A DNA stretch of 64,000 bases from contig FNEU01000003.1 in NCBI GenBank assembly GCA_900100245.1, forward strand, positions 1 to 64,000, read 5' to 3'. Shown one piece after another: positions 7,694-15,584 of this stretch; within the stretch, counting starts at the first letter, position 1, and each line of letters opens with the position of its first letter. Below the pieces are notes generated by a model, which was given only the letters and a program-made list of their open reading frames with translations, had not been told where the DNA came from and did no database searches. Position numbers and translations under genes: made by a program. The stretch comes from Lachnospiraceae bacterium G41. GTDB taxonomy: Bacteria; Bacillota; Clostridia; Lachnospirales; Lachnospiraceae.

Positions 7694-8791
7694 ATGAAGA
7701 AAAAAAACAACTCCGGACTGAATGCAGAAATTAAAAACAATCATATGCAGCAGCTTGCTGATTACAGAGAAGAGACACTGAGACCCCATCCGGAGCTCAG
7801 GTCTCTTTTCTTGGAAATTACACCGTTTTGCAATGAGCACTGCCTGCACTGCGGTTCAAGATGCGGCGATATCGATGTGTCCGGAATGCTTACAAAAGAC
7901 GAAATAATAACTGCATTAAAACAGGTTAAAAGAGATTTTAACATAAAAAGAATGCGCCTCTGCGTAACAGGCGGCGAGCCTTTGCTTCGCCCTGATTTCT
8001 TTGAAATAATGGATGCGGCAAACAGGCTCGGATTCGGCTGGGGCATGACCTCGAACGGAACCCTCATAGATAAGGAAGCCGCAAAGAAACTTGCAGAAAC
8101 CGGCTTAAGAACGGTATCAATAAGTGTCGACGGCCTAAAAGAAACTCACGAGTGGTTCAGACAGTCGCCGGGTTCATATGAAAAGACAATCGAGGGCATT
8201 AAAAATCTGCTCGAAGTTAACATTTCCCATGTGCAGATTACCACGGTTGTTTATCATAAAAACATCGGCGAACTAGATGCGATGTATGAAGAATTCAAGA
8301 AAGTAGGAGTTCGTTCGTGGCGTGTAATCAACATCGAGCCCATCGGAAGAGCGAGAGAAAATGCGGATTTGATGCTTTCAAAGGATGAATATATCAAGAT
8401 GTTTGATTTCATCCGTGATAAAAGATTCGAGAGCAAAATGGAAGTAACCTACGGCTGTTCACATTATCTTGGCACTGACATGGAGCGCGAGGTAAGACAG
8501 TGGTATTTCCTCTGCAACGCAGGTGTTTACACCGCAAGCATTATGTACAACGGCGATATCGGCGGCTGCCTTGACATCGAAAGACGCCCCGAGCTTATCC
8601 AGGGAAATATAAGAACCGACAACCTGAAAGATGTCTGGGAAAACAAATTCGTTAATTTCAGAAATGACTTCAGAAAGACAGGCAAATGCGCCGACTGTCC
8701 CGATTATAAATTCTGTGCGGCGGATTCGTTCCACACCTGGAACTTCGATACCATGGAACCGAATCTGTGCATGAAGGGTATTTTATTTTAG
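7694..8791 (+). CDS. Radical SAM/SPASM-domain protein, candidate peptide-modifying enzyme
   Basis: A 365-residue radical SAM enzyme. C46-NEH-C50-LH-C53 binds the catalytic [4Fe-4S] cluster; VTGGEPLLRPD (about 90-100) is the GGEP SAM-binding motif. The C-terminus has a SPASM-like pattern: C255, C274-x12-G-x4-C292, then C332-x2-C335-x5-C341 and C359. At the position where SPASM usually has C-x3-C, residue 345 is Ser, so one auxiliary ligand may be missing. SPASM enzymes mature peptides or proteins or act in cofactor synthesis; the target is not established here. ATG at 7694 is preferred over an in-frame TTG at 7682, since GGAG lies 7 bases upstream. Its neighbours suggest the YGPP-repeat protein as substrate. 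Alternatives are an AhbC/NirJ/MoaA-like role. Confidence 0.85.
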   Translation: MKKKNNSGLNAEIKNNHMQQLADYREETLRPHPELRSLFLEITPFCNEHCLHCGSRCGDIDVSGMLTKDEIITALKQVKRDFNIKRMRLCVTGGEPLLRPDFFEIMDAANRLGFGWGMTSNGTLIDKEAAKKLAETGLRTVSISVDGLKETHEWFRQSPGSYEKTIEGIKNLLEVNISHVQITTVVYHKNIGELDAMYEEFKKVGVRSWRVINIEPIGRARENADLMLSKDEYIKMFDFIRDKRFESKMEVTYGCSHYLGTDMEREVRQWYFLCNAGVYTASIMYNGDIGGCLDIERRPELIQGNIRTDNLKDVWENKFVNFRNDFRKTGKCADCPDYKFCAADSFHTWNFDTMEPNLCMKGILF

Positions 8792-8799
8792 GAGAAATT

Positions 8800-8976
8800 A
8801 TGGATATCTCATGTGAAGAATGTGCAAACTTTGTATTCGACGATGACGAGGAAGAATACGTCTGCTGCGTGAGCATGGACGAAGACGATTACATCCGTTT
8901 AAACACCGACTCGCATTATCAGTGCCCGTATTATCAGTGCGGCGACGAGTACAAAGTCGTAAGACATCAGATGTAA
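8800..8976 (+). CDS. Small acidic Cys-rich protein (DUF6472-like)
   Basis: A 58-residue protein with CEECANFVFDDDEEEYVCC at the start and CPYYQCGDEYKVVRHQM at the end. This matches my memory of the DUF6472 family found widely in Lachnospiraceae. Paired cysteines (CxxC...CC...C...C) suggest metal or Fe-S binding, but nothing shows which metal. TAGGAGAAATT gives a strong ribosome binding site, 8 bases after the radical SAM stop, so the two are almost certainly co-transcribed. Function is unknown. An upstream in-frame ATG at 8767 lies inside the radical SAM gene and is unlikely. Confidence 0.8.
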   Translation: MDISCEECANFVFDDDEEEYVCCVSMDEDDYIRLNTDSHYQCPYYQCGDEYKVVRHQM

Positions 8977-8994
8977 TTTTATAAGGGGGTTATT

Positions 8995-9756
8995 ATGGAC
9001 GAGAAGATTGCCACATTGAAAAAGTGGGTCGACGAGAGCGACAATATTGTATTCTTCGGCGGTGCGGGAGTTTCCACGGAGAGCGGAATTCCGGACTTTA
9101 GAAGCGTGGACGGACTTTACAATCAGAAATATGATTATCCGCCCGAGACGATTTTAAGCCACACGTTTTTTATGAGAAAAACGAGCGAATTTTATAAGTT
9201 TTATAAAGACAAACTTCTTTTAGAAGGTGCCAAACCAAACAAAGCTCATCTTAAACTCGCCGAGCTTGAAAAGGCAGGCAAGCTTAAAGCAGTCATCACC
9301 CAGAACATAGACGGCCTTCATCAGGAAGCAGGCAGCAAGGAAGTCATGGAGCTTCACGGAAGCGTCCAGAGAAACTACTGCATGAAGTGCCACGCGTTTT
9401 ATGATTTTGCGGCCATAAAAGAAAAAGTCAACGAGGCAGCGGAAAAATACAAACCCGGTGATGCGGACTACATGGTTCCCAAATGCGACAAGTGCGGCGG
9501 CATTATCAAGCCCGACGTTGTTTTATATGAGGAAGGTCTCGACGGCCTCACCATGCAAAAGTCCGTTCAGTACATTCAAAACGCTGACGTACTCATCATC
9601 GGCGGCACATCGCTTGCGGTATATCCCGCAGCAGGCCTAATCGATTACTACAGAGGCAACAAACTCGTCCTTGTAAACCTTCAGCCCACACCGCGCGACA
9701 GGTACGCAAACCTTTGCATAGCAGGCAAAATCGGAGAGGTATTCTCACAGTTATGA
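8995..9756 (+). CDS. cobB: NAD-dependent protein deacylase (sirtuin)
   Basis: A 253-residue Sir2 enzyme that removes acyl groups from lysines using NAD. It has GAGVSTESGIPDFRS (NAD binding, about 22-36), TQNIDGLHQ (about 100-108) and the catalytic His121 in ELHGS. A zinc-binding Cys quartet is intact (C129, C132, C164, C167), and GGTSLAVYPA sits near the C-terminus. The length is normal for bacterial sirtuins. The ribosome binding site is AAGGGGG. Its stop overlaps the start of the DUF951 gene (ATGA). Confidence 0.95.
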   Translation: MDEKIATLKKWVDESDNIVFFGGAGVSTESGIPDFRSVDGLYNQKYDYPPETILSHTFFMRKTSEFYKFYKDKLLLEGAKPNKAHLKLAELEKAGKLKAVITQNIDGLHQEAGSKEVMELHGSVQRNYCMKCHAFYDFAAIKEKVNEAAEKYKPGDADYMVPKCDKCGGIIKPDVVLYEEGLDGLTMQKSVQYIQNADVLIIGGTSLAVYPAAGLIDYYRGNKLVLVNLQPTPRDRYANLCIAGKIGEVFSQL

Positions 9757-9926
9757 TCATAAAAGAAAACGACATCCTGGAATTCAAGAAAAAGCACCCC
9801 TGCGGAGGCAATACATGGAAGGTTTTACGTGTCGGAAGCGACTGCCGTCTTGAGTGCGTAACCTGCGGTCATCAGATTGAAATTACCAGGAGCAAAATCG
9901 AAAAAAACATAAAGGCAGTTAAATAA
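9753..9926 (+). CDS. DUF951 family small protein
   Basis: A 57-residue protein matching the DUF951 family, with HPCGGNTWKVLRVG and CRLECVTCGHQIEITRSK. Its Cys residues (C-G-G, then C-x3-C-x2-C) suggest a small zinc-ribbon or SH3-like fold; no function is established. It starts within the sirtuin stop codon (ATGA overlap), so translation is probably coupled. In many Firmicutes this family lies just upstream of rpsF, as here. Confidence 0.85.
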   Translation: MIIKENDILEFKKKHPCGGNTWKVLRVGSDCRLECVTCGHQIEITRSKIEKNIKAVK

Positions 9927-9959
9927 GAAAGAAAATCTCACGGATATAAAAATTTTTTC

Positions 9960-9988
9960 TTGCGATTTGCAAATCGCTATGATATCAT
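9960..9988 (+). promoter_or_regulatory. Sigma-A promoter of rpsF operon with 16-bp palindrome in its spacer
   Basis: TTGCGA (9960-9965), a 17-base spacer and TATCAT (9983-9988) form a good promoter. A perfect palindrome, GCGATTTGCAAATCGC (9962-9977), fills the end of the -35 and most of the spacer, a classic repressor position. The regulator is unknown. The first 12 bases recur at 15496-15507 upstream of ileS. Confidence 0.7.
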
Positions 9989-10061
9989 ATAAGTCCGTGA
10001 TGAAATAATTTCCTTGCTCTTACAGAAGGTAAGGGCCAGAGACCAAAAGGAGGTAACAAGC

Positions 10062-10352
10062 ATGAATAAGTATGAATTATGTATTGTTGTCAATGCTAAG
10101 ATCGAAGACGATGCGAGAGCTGCGGTAGTTGATAAGTGCAAAGCTTACATCGAAAGATTCGGCGGTACAATCACAGAAGTTGAGGATGCCGGAAAGAAAA
10201 AATTAGCATATGATATTCAGCATATGCACGAGGCTTTCTACTATTTCATTCGTTTTGATGCAGAAGCAACTGCTCCCGCTGAAATCGAAAACCGCGTTCG
10301 TATCATGGACAACGTATTAAGATTCTTAGTTGTCAGAACAGACGAACAATAG
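10062..10352 (+). CDS. rpsF: 30S ribosomal protein S6
   Basis: A 96-residue S6 protein with the usual beginning MNKYELCIVVNAKIEDD and the conserved IRFDAEATAPAEIENRVRIMDNVLRFLVVR region. It pairs with S18 in the 30S platform. The AAAGGAGGT 8 bases before the ATG fixes the start; an in-frame upstream ATG at 10014 is rejected. First gene of the rpsF-ssb-rpsR operon, with a leader of about 65 bases from the predicted promoter. I could not recognise a defined S6:S18 leader structure. Confidence 0.97.
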   Translation: MNKYELCIVVNAKIEDDARAAVVDKCKAYIERFGGTITEVEDAGKKKLAYDIQHMHEAFYYFIRFDAEATAPAEIENRVRIMDNVLRFLVVRTDEQ

Positions 10353-10365
10353 AAAGAAGGTATAT

Positions 10366-10794
10366 ATGAATAAAGTTATTCTTATGGGACGTTTAACCAA
10401 AGATCCCGATATGAGAGGTGAAGGTACAGGTCTTGTTGCAAGATATACTCTTGCAGTAGACAGAAGATTCTCCAGAAATGAAGAAAACAACACGGATTTC
10501 ATCAACATCGTTGTTTTCGGAAAAGGAGCCGAGTTTGCCGAGAAATATCTCAAAAAGGGTATCAAGGTTGTTGTAACTGGTCGTATCCAGACCGGAAGTT
10601 ACACAAACAAGGATGGTCAGAAGGTTTATACAACAGATGTTATAGCCGAAGATCAGGAATTTGCCGAGAGCAAGAACGCTTCAGGCAATAACGGGGGACA
10701 GACAGAAGCAAATTCATCTTCGAATAATACCATTCAGGACGACGGTGATTTCATGAACATTGACGCCGGAGTAAAGGATGATATGCCGTTTTAG
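10366..10794 (+). CDS. ssb: Single-stranded DNA-binding protein
   Basis: A 142-residue SSB. The OB-fold occupies about 1-105 (MNKVILMGRLTKDPDMR ... INIVVFGKGAEFAEKYLKKG). A Gly/Asn/Ser-rich linker leads to the acidic tip DDMPF, which recruits partner proteins. The ATG at 10366 follows AGAAAGAAGG. It is 13 bases after rpsF, in the conserved rpsF-ssb-rpsR order. Confidence 0.97.
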   Translation: MNKVILMGRLTKDPDMRGEGTGLVARYTLAVDRRFSRNEENNTDFINIVVFGKGAEFAEKYLKKGIKVVVTGRIQTGSYTNKDGQKVYTTDVIAEDQEFAESKNASGNNGGQTEANSSSNNTIQDDGDFMNIDAGVKDDMPF

Positions 10795-10812
10795 TTTTTA
10801 GGAGGATTAATC

Positions 10813-11079
10813 ATGGCATTCGTTAAAGATAATAAAACAGCCGATCCTGCATTAAAGAGGAAAGGCAATATACGCAGAAGAAAAAAAGTATGCGTATTCT
10901 GTGGCAAAGATAACGAGATAGATTACAAAGATACAGCAAAGCTTAAAAGATACGTATCAGAGTCCGGCAAGATTCTTCCCAGAAGAATTACCGGTACATG
11001 CGCAAAGCATCAGAGAGCTTTAACAGCTGCAATCAAGAGAGCTCGTCACGTTGCATTAATGCCTTATTCAGTAGAATAA
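10813..11079 (+). CDS. rpsR: 30S ribosomal protein S18
   Basis: An 88-residue S18 protein with the family's RRKKVCVFC start and [24 protein letters not shown] block. It is preceded by TTAGGAGG and followed by a strong terminator. The CVFC...C cysteines suggest the zinc-binding (C+) type. Confidence 0.97.
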   Translation: MAFVKDNKTADPALKRKGNIRRRKKVCVFCGKDNEIDYKDTAKLKRYVSESGKILPRRITGTCAKHQRALTAAIKRARHVALMPYSVE

Positions 11080-11084
11080 TACTT

Positions 11085-11113
11085 AAAAGGATGTGGGAAA
11101 CCGCATCCTTTTT
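11085..11113 (+). terminator. Rho-independent terminator after rpsR
   Basis: The stem AAAAGGATGTGG / CCGCATCCTTTT (one G-T pair) with a GAAA loop runs into a T run. It ends the rpsF operon. Confidence 0.9.
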
Positions 11114-11195
11114 CATTTATACTACAAAATGCATTTATATGGCTTTCTTACCTGCGAACATACCATATGTAGTAATGGAATGCAGATAAAAAAAG

Positions 11196-11204
11196 TGATA
11201 TAAT
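11196..11204 (+). promoter_or_regulatory. Extended -10 promoter of gdpP-rplI-dnaB
   Basis: TG-a-TATAAT, with TATAAT at 11199-11204, lies 38 bases before the gdpP start. No convincing -35 is present. It implies that gdpP-rplI-dnaB is transcribed separately from the rpsF operon. Confidence 0.6.
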
Positions 11205-11242
11205 ACACTTATCTTTTGGGTGTTTTGCGAGAGGTTAAATGT

Positions 11243-13279
11243 ATGGCTAAAAAAGTTAGAATTAAAGGCAAGTTAAAACTGTACTTTACACTTCTTCTTG
11301 CCTTTGGAATTATCCTTGCAATTATTAATATTCCTATATACATTCTTAATATCATTTCGGGAGTCGTAATATCCGTCTTCCTTGTGATTTATTTTGTCGG
11401 AATAATCGTGATGTGGATTTATTTCAGGCAGTTCTTCATCGACGAGATGGTCAACTTCGCCACGGAATACGGGCAGATACAGAAACAGATCCTAAAAGAA
11501 TTAAACCTGCCTCATGCACTTTTAGACCATAAAGGAAAAATCGTCTGGACCAACGGCGAATTCGAAAAAGTCATCGGTTCCGATAGAGGTTTCGGAAAAG
11601 ACGTTTCCTCATTCTTTGAGGAACTGACCGAGGAAGTTTTCCCTGTCGAAAGCATGGAAAACGAAGTAAACATCACATTTGAATCAAGAGAATTCAGAGC
11701 AAACATCAAAAAAATCTCCATCGAAAATATGGTGGAAAACAGCAGATTCTTAGAGGAAACAGGCAACGGAGAGTTCCTTTACGGATTGTATCTCTTTGAT
11801 GAAACCGCTCTTAAAATAGCTTTAAAAGAACTCGACGATCAGAGCGTTGTAGTCGGCATGATTTATATCGACAACTACGAAGAAGCTCTCGAAAACGTGG
11901 ACGATGTCAGAAGATCGCTTCTTTTAGCATTAGTCGACAGAAAGATTACACAGTGTATTTCGTCTCTTGACGGTATCGTGCGTAAGACCGAAAAAGACAA
12001 ATATCTGCTTATTTTACGAAAGAAATCCTTGAGCGAACTTAAGGAATCAAAGTTTGATATCCTTGAAGAAATAAAGACCGTCAGCATCGGTAACGAAAGA
12101 CCGATTACACTCAGTATCGGTATCGGTCTGGACGGCCTTACATACAGCCAGAACAATGAATTTGCCAGAGCCGCAATCGACCTTGCACTCGGCCGTGGCG
12201 GTGACCAGGCGGTTATCAAATCTCCGGGCAATGTTCAGTACTACGGCGGCAAGAGCCAGTCCTCAGAGAAGAATACGCGAGTTAAGGCCAGAGTTAAAGC
12301 TCAGGCGCTTCGTGAAATCCTTGTTAACAAGGACCAGATTTATATCATGGGTCACAAGCTTCCCGACGTGGATTCATTCGGTTCCGCAGTAGGCGTATAC
12401 TGTATCGCAAGAGCGCTTGATAAAAAGGCAAGCATCATCATAAATGATGTAACCCCTTCACTTAAGCCCCTCGTAGACCTCTTTGCCAACAACGAAGAAC
12501 AGTATCCCGGCATGCTTGTAAACGGCGAAAATGCATTAATGAATGTCGGCAACAACGCAGCACTTGTAGTAGTTGATACCAACAAGCCTTCAATGTGCGA
12601 ATGTGCGGACATCTTAAAATACTGTAAGGCAATCGTTGTGCTCGATCACCACAGACAGGGCGAGGAAATCATCGATAACGCGACACTTTCCTACGTCGAG
12701 CCCTACGCTTCATCGGCGTCTGAAATGGTAGCCGAAATCCTTCAGTACATTGACGAAGGCGTAAGATTGTCGGGCATCGAAGCAGATGCACTTTATTCGG
12801 GCATTATGATTGACACCAACAACTTTATGACCAAGACCGGTGTCAGAACATTTGAAGCAGCCGCATACTTAAGAAGAAGCGGCGCCGATGTAACGAGAGT
12901 CCGCAAGCTCTTCAGAGAGGACGCTTCCGAATATCTTGCAAAAGCAAAGACCATAAAAGACACAAACATTTACAGAAACGATTATGCCATTTCCGTATGT
13001 GATTCCACAGGTTGCAAGAGCCCTACTATCGTGGCTGCACAGACTGCAAACGAACTTCTTAATATCAACGGAATCAAGGCAAGTTTCGTATTTACAGAAT
13101 ACCAGGGCAAGGTTTATTTAAGCGCGCGTTCAATCGACGAGCTTAACGTTCAGGTCGTAACCGAAAAACTCGGCGGCGGCGGACATATGAACATTGCAGG
13201 TGCCCAGTTCGAGGGCATTTCCGTAGAGGAAGCAATCGACAGACTAAAAGATATTCTAGACTCAATGATAGACGACTAA
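11243..13279 (+). CDS. gdpP: Cyclic-di-AMP phosphodiesterase GdpP
   Basis: A 678-residue membrane-bound DHH-DHHA1 phosphodiesterase that degrades c-di-AMP to pApA. Two transmembrane segments (about 12-60) are followed by a PAS-like region (about 80-160) and a degenerate GGDEF domain (about 170-300; TEKDKY replaces GGDEF). The DHH domain has D375-V-D377 in the LPDVDSFGSAVG segment and D468-H469-H470. The C-terminal DHHA1 motif GGGGHMNIAGA is intact. All metal ligands expected in the family appear present. An in-frame TTG at 11216 exists, but GAGAGG before the ATG at 11243 decides the start. It is 12 bases upstream of rplI, a common Firmicute arrangement. Confidence 0.95.
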   Translation: MAKKVRIKGKLKLYFTLLLAFGIILAIINIPIYILNIISGVVISVFLVIYFVGIIVMWIYFRQFFIDEMVNFATEYGQIQKQILKELNLPHALLDHKGKIVWTNGEFEKVIGSDRGFGKDVSSFFEELTEEVFPVESMENEVNITFESREFRANIKKISIENMVENSRFLEETGNGEFLYGLYLFDETALKIALKELDDQSVVVGMIYIDNYEEALENVDDVRRSLLLALVDRKITQCISSLDGIVRKTEKDKYLLILRKKSLSELKESKFDILEEIKTVSIGNERPITLSIGIGLDGLTYSQNNEFARAAIDLALGRGGDQAVIKSPGNVQYYGGKSQSSEKNTRVKARVKAQALREILVNKDQIYIMGHKLPDVDSFGSAVGVYCIARALDKKASIIINDVTPSLKPLVDLFANNEEQYPGMLVNGENALMNVGNNAALVVVDTNKPSMCECADILKYCKAIVVLDHHRQGEEIIDNATLSYVEPYASSASEMVAEILQYIDEGVRLSGIEADALYSGIMIDTNNFMTKTGVRTFEAAAYLRRSGADVTRVRKLFREDASEYLAKAKTIKDTNIYRNDYAISVCDSTGCKSPTIVAAQTANELLNINGIKASFVFTEYQGKVYLSARSIDELNVQVVTEKLGGGGHMNIAGAQFEGISVEEAIDRLKDILDSMIDD

Positions 13280-13291
13280 GGAGAACTAAAA

Positions 13292-13738
13292 ATGAAAGTT
13301 ATTTTATTACAGGACGTAAAACCGCATGGCAAAAAAGGCGATGTGGTTGAAATAAACGACGGATACGCAAGAAACTACATTTTGCCCCAAAAACTCGGAG
13401 TGGAAGCAACTGCGGCAAACGCCAACGACTTAAAGCTTCAGAAAGCAAATCAGGAAAAGATTGCTGCAAAGCAGCTTGCCGATGCAAAAGAACTTGCAGA
13501 AAAACTTGAAAAAATCAAAGTCAACATGAAGATTAAGACCGGCGAAGGCGGCAAGACCTTCGGTTCGATTACCGCAAAGGAAATCGCAGCAGAATTAAAA
13601 AAGCAGCATAACCTCGATATCGACAAAAAGAAAATCGTTGTGGCAGATCCGATTAAAAGTGTCGGCAGTTTCACCGTTACGGTTAAACTTCACACACAGG
13701 TAAGCGCTGATTTAAGCGTAAATGTTGATTCTGAATAA
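13292..13738 (+). CDS. rplI: 50S ribosomal protein L9
   Basis: A 148-residue L9 with the canonical N-terminus MKVILLQDVKPHGKKGDVVEINDGYARNYILP, written here as a recognised block, a long central helix and the C-terminal domain (GGKTFGSITAKEIA). It is preceded by AAGGAG. It lies between gdpP and dnaB, as in many Firmicutes. Confidence 0.97.
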   Translation: MKVILLQDVKPHGKKGDVVEINDGYARNYILPQKLGVEATAANANDLKLQKANQEKIAAKQLADAKELAEKLEKIKVNMKIKTGEGGKTFGSITAKEIAAELKKQHNLDIDKKKIVVADPIKSVGSFTVTVKLHTQVSADLSVNVDSE

Positions 13739-13762
13739 TTCGTAATATATTGGGGAAGCAAA

Positions 13763-15103
13763 ATGGAAGAAGCTATTGTTAAGCAGGAGATGCCCAAAGA
13801 TCTCGTTGCCGAAAAAAGCATATTAGGATCCATCCTTTTAGAGCCTGAAGGCGTTATAAATGCCTCCGACATTATAACCGGGGATGATTTTTATTTAAGG
13901 GAACACGGCATTATTTTTGATACCATGCTCCAGATGTATAACAACAAAATAACGCTTGATCCCGTCACGTTGCAGGATAAATTAAGAGAAACAAACCTTC
14001 CCGAGGAAGCATTCTCGGACGATAAAATCAATTCGTTCGTCGATGTAGCAACCACTTCGATGGGACTTAAACATCACTGCAATATCGTGTATGAAAAAGC
14101 AGTCAGAAGACGTCTTATCAAAGCCGGAGAGGGTATTGTTTCAAAGGCATACGGAAAAGGCGATCTGGAAGAAATCTTAGATACCACCGAAAAGTCCGTA
14201 TTTGAAATAGTTCAAAAGAGAAACACGGAGGATTTCACTCCTATCAGCAAGGTAGTAATGGAGTCCCTAAAAAATATCGAAAAAGCTCACAATACCGACG
14301 GAACTGTAACAGGTATCGCTTCGGGATTTACGGATCTTGATTACAAGACCACAGGCTTCCAGCCTTCGGATTTAATACTTCTTGCAGCACGTCCTTCAAT
14401 GGGTAAGACGGCACTTGCTTTAAACATTGCGCTTCACGTGGCAGCAGTAGAGAGAAAGCATGTTGCGATTTTCTCGCTGGAAATGAGCAAGGAACAGCTG
14501 GTTAAGCGTCTTTTATCCCAGGAATCACATGTCGATTCACAGAAGCTTCGTACAGGAAACCTTCAGGATAACGAGTGGGCCGCACTTATCGAAGGTGCAG
14601 AGACAGTCGGCAAGTCCTTACTTGCAATCGACGATACGCCCGGTATTACAGTTTCGGAACTTAGATCCAAATGCCGCAAGCTTCAGATGGAGCAGGGCCT
14701 TGATATGATTATCATCGACTACCTGCAGTTAATGTCGGGCTCTAAAAAAGCAGAGTCCCGTCAGAACGAAGTATCGGAGATTTCAAGATCCTTAAAGGCT
14801 ATCGCCAGAGAACTCTCGGTGCCCATCCTCGCGCTTTCCCAGTTAAACAGAAAGGCAGAGGAAAGGTCCGATCACAGACCTCAGCTTTCAGACCTTCGTG
14901 AATCAGGTGCCATCGAGCAGGATGCCGATGTTGTAATGTTTATCGACAGAGAAAGAAGCGAAAACGAAGAGGCCAACAAAGCGACCATAATCATCGCAAA
15001 ACAAAGAAACGGCCCCATCGGCGACGTCAATCTTATGTGGCTTCCCAAATACACGCAGTTCAGGGATATGGACAGATCGCTTGTCAAAGAAGAAACAGAA
15101 TAA
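13763..15103 (+). CDS. dnaB: Replicative DNA helicase DnaB
   Basis: A 446-residue hexameric replicative helicase. The N-terminal DnaG-interacting domain is about 10-115 (AEKSILGSILLEPE). The RecA-like motor has Walker A ARPSMGKT (Lys215), Walker B MIIIDYLQLM and the DLRESGAIEQDADVV block. The length is normal and no intein is seen. TGGGGAAGC is the ribosome binding site. It ends at a terminator shared with the convergent ferredoxin gene. Confidence 0.97.
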   Translation: MEEAIVKQEMPKDLVAEKSILGSILLEPEGVINASDIITGDDFYLREHGIIFDTMLQMYNNKITLDPVTLQDKLRETNLPEEAFSDDKINSFVDVATTSMGLKHHCNIVYEKAVRRRLIKAGEGIVSKAYGKGDLEEILDTTEKSVFEIVQKRNTEDFTPISKVVMESLKNIEKAHNTDGTVTGIASGFTDLDYKTTGFQPSDLILLAARPSMGKTALALNIALHVAAVERKHVAIFSLEMSKEQLVKRLLSQESHVDSQKLRTGNLQDNEWAALIEGAETVGKSLLAIDDTPGITVSELRSKCRKLQMEQGLDMIIIDYLQLMSGSKKAESRQNEVSEISRSLKAIARELSVPILALSQLNRKAEERSDHRPQLSDLRESGAIEQDADVVMFIDRERSENEEANKATIIIAKQRNGPIGDVNLMWLPKYTQFRDMDRSLVKEETE

Positions 15104-15114
15104 AGACAATAAAA

Positions 15115-15148
15115 AAGGCAGTTCGTTTAACGAGCTGCCTTCATTTTT
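15115..15148. terminator. Bidirectional terminator between dnaB and ferredoxin
   Basis: Stem AAGGCAGTTCG / CGAGCTGCCTT with a TTTAA loop; A-rich on the left and T-rich on the right, so it can act for both converging genes. Confidence 0.85.
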
Positions 15149-15167
15149 TTATGATTTCAAACAACTA

Positions 15168-15338
15168 TTAAGCCTGTGTAATAGCTTCTGCGGGACATCC
15201 GTCAGCACATCCGCCGCATTCGATGCAAGCGTCAGCATTGATTTCGTACTTGCCGTCGCCTTCAGAGATAGCACCTGCAGGACACTGAGCTGCACATGCG
15301 CCACACATTACACATGAATCACCAATAACGTAAGCCAT
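15168..15338 (-). CDS. 2[4Fe-4S] ferredoxin
   Basis: A 56-residue clostridial-type ferredoxin read from the reverse strand (MAYVIGDSCVMCGACAAQCP...). It has two complete C-x2-C-x2-C-x3-C-P motifs: Cys9, 12, 15, 19 and Cys38, 41, 44, 48. Each motif supplies ligands for the clusters that carry electrons in anaerobic metabolism. GGAGGAAAAAATA precedes the ATG. It is a monocistronic gene convergent with dnaB and divergent from ileS. Confidence 0.96.
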   Translation of the reverse strand: MAYVIGDSCVMCGACAAQCPAGAISEGDGKYEINADACIECGGCADGCPAEAITQA

Positions 15339-15518
15339 TATTTTTTCCTCCTTACCATTATATAAAAAACATATGTTAGCCGTACATATATGATAAGTGT
15401 ATTATAAAACGTTTAAAATATCAAGGTGTTAGACAAACATAACTCTGTGATGTGCATAAATGACAGTAAAACCGTAAAAACACCCTAAAAAAAGTGCGAT
15501 TTGCAAAAAAGCGGAATC

Positions 15519-15547
15519 TTTACATGTAATACCTTGAATGATATAAT
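15519..15547 (+). promoter_or_regulatory. Promoter of ileS
   Basis: TTTACA (15519-15524), 17 bases, TATAAT (15542-15547) with an extended TG-a. The transcript leader would be only about 30 bases, too short for a T-box. A motif shared with the rpsF promoter, GCGATTTGCAAA, lies at 15496-15507, just upstream of the -35. Confidence 0.8.
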
Positions 15548-15584
15548 AAATAGTTGATTTTTGCATAAAATAAAGGAGTTTGCC

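Noticed and set aside
15339-15584. T-box riboswitch upstream of ileS
   Set aside because: No T-box sequence or antiterminator is visible, and the promoter lies only about 40 bases before the start codon.
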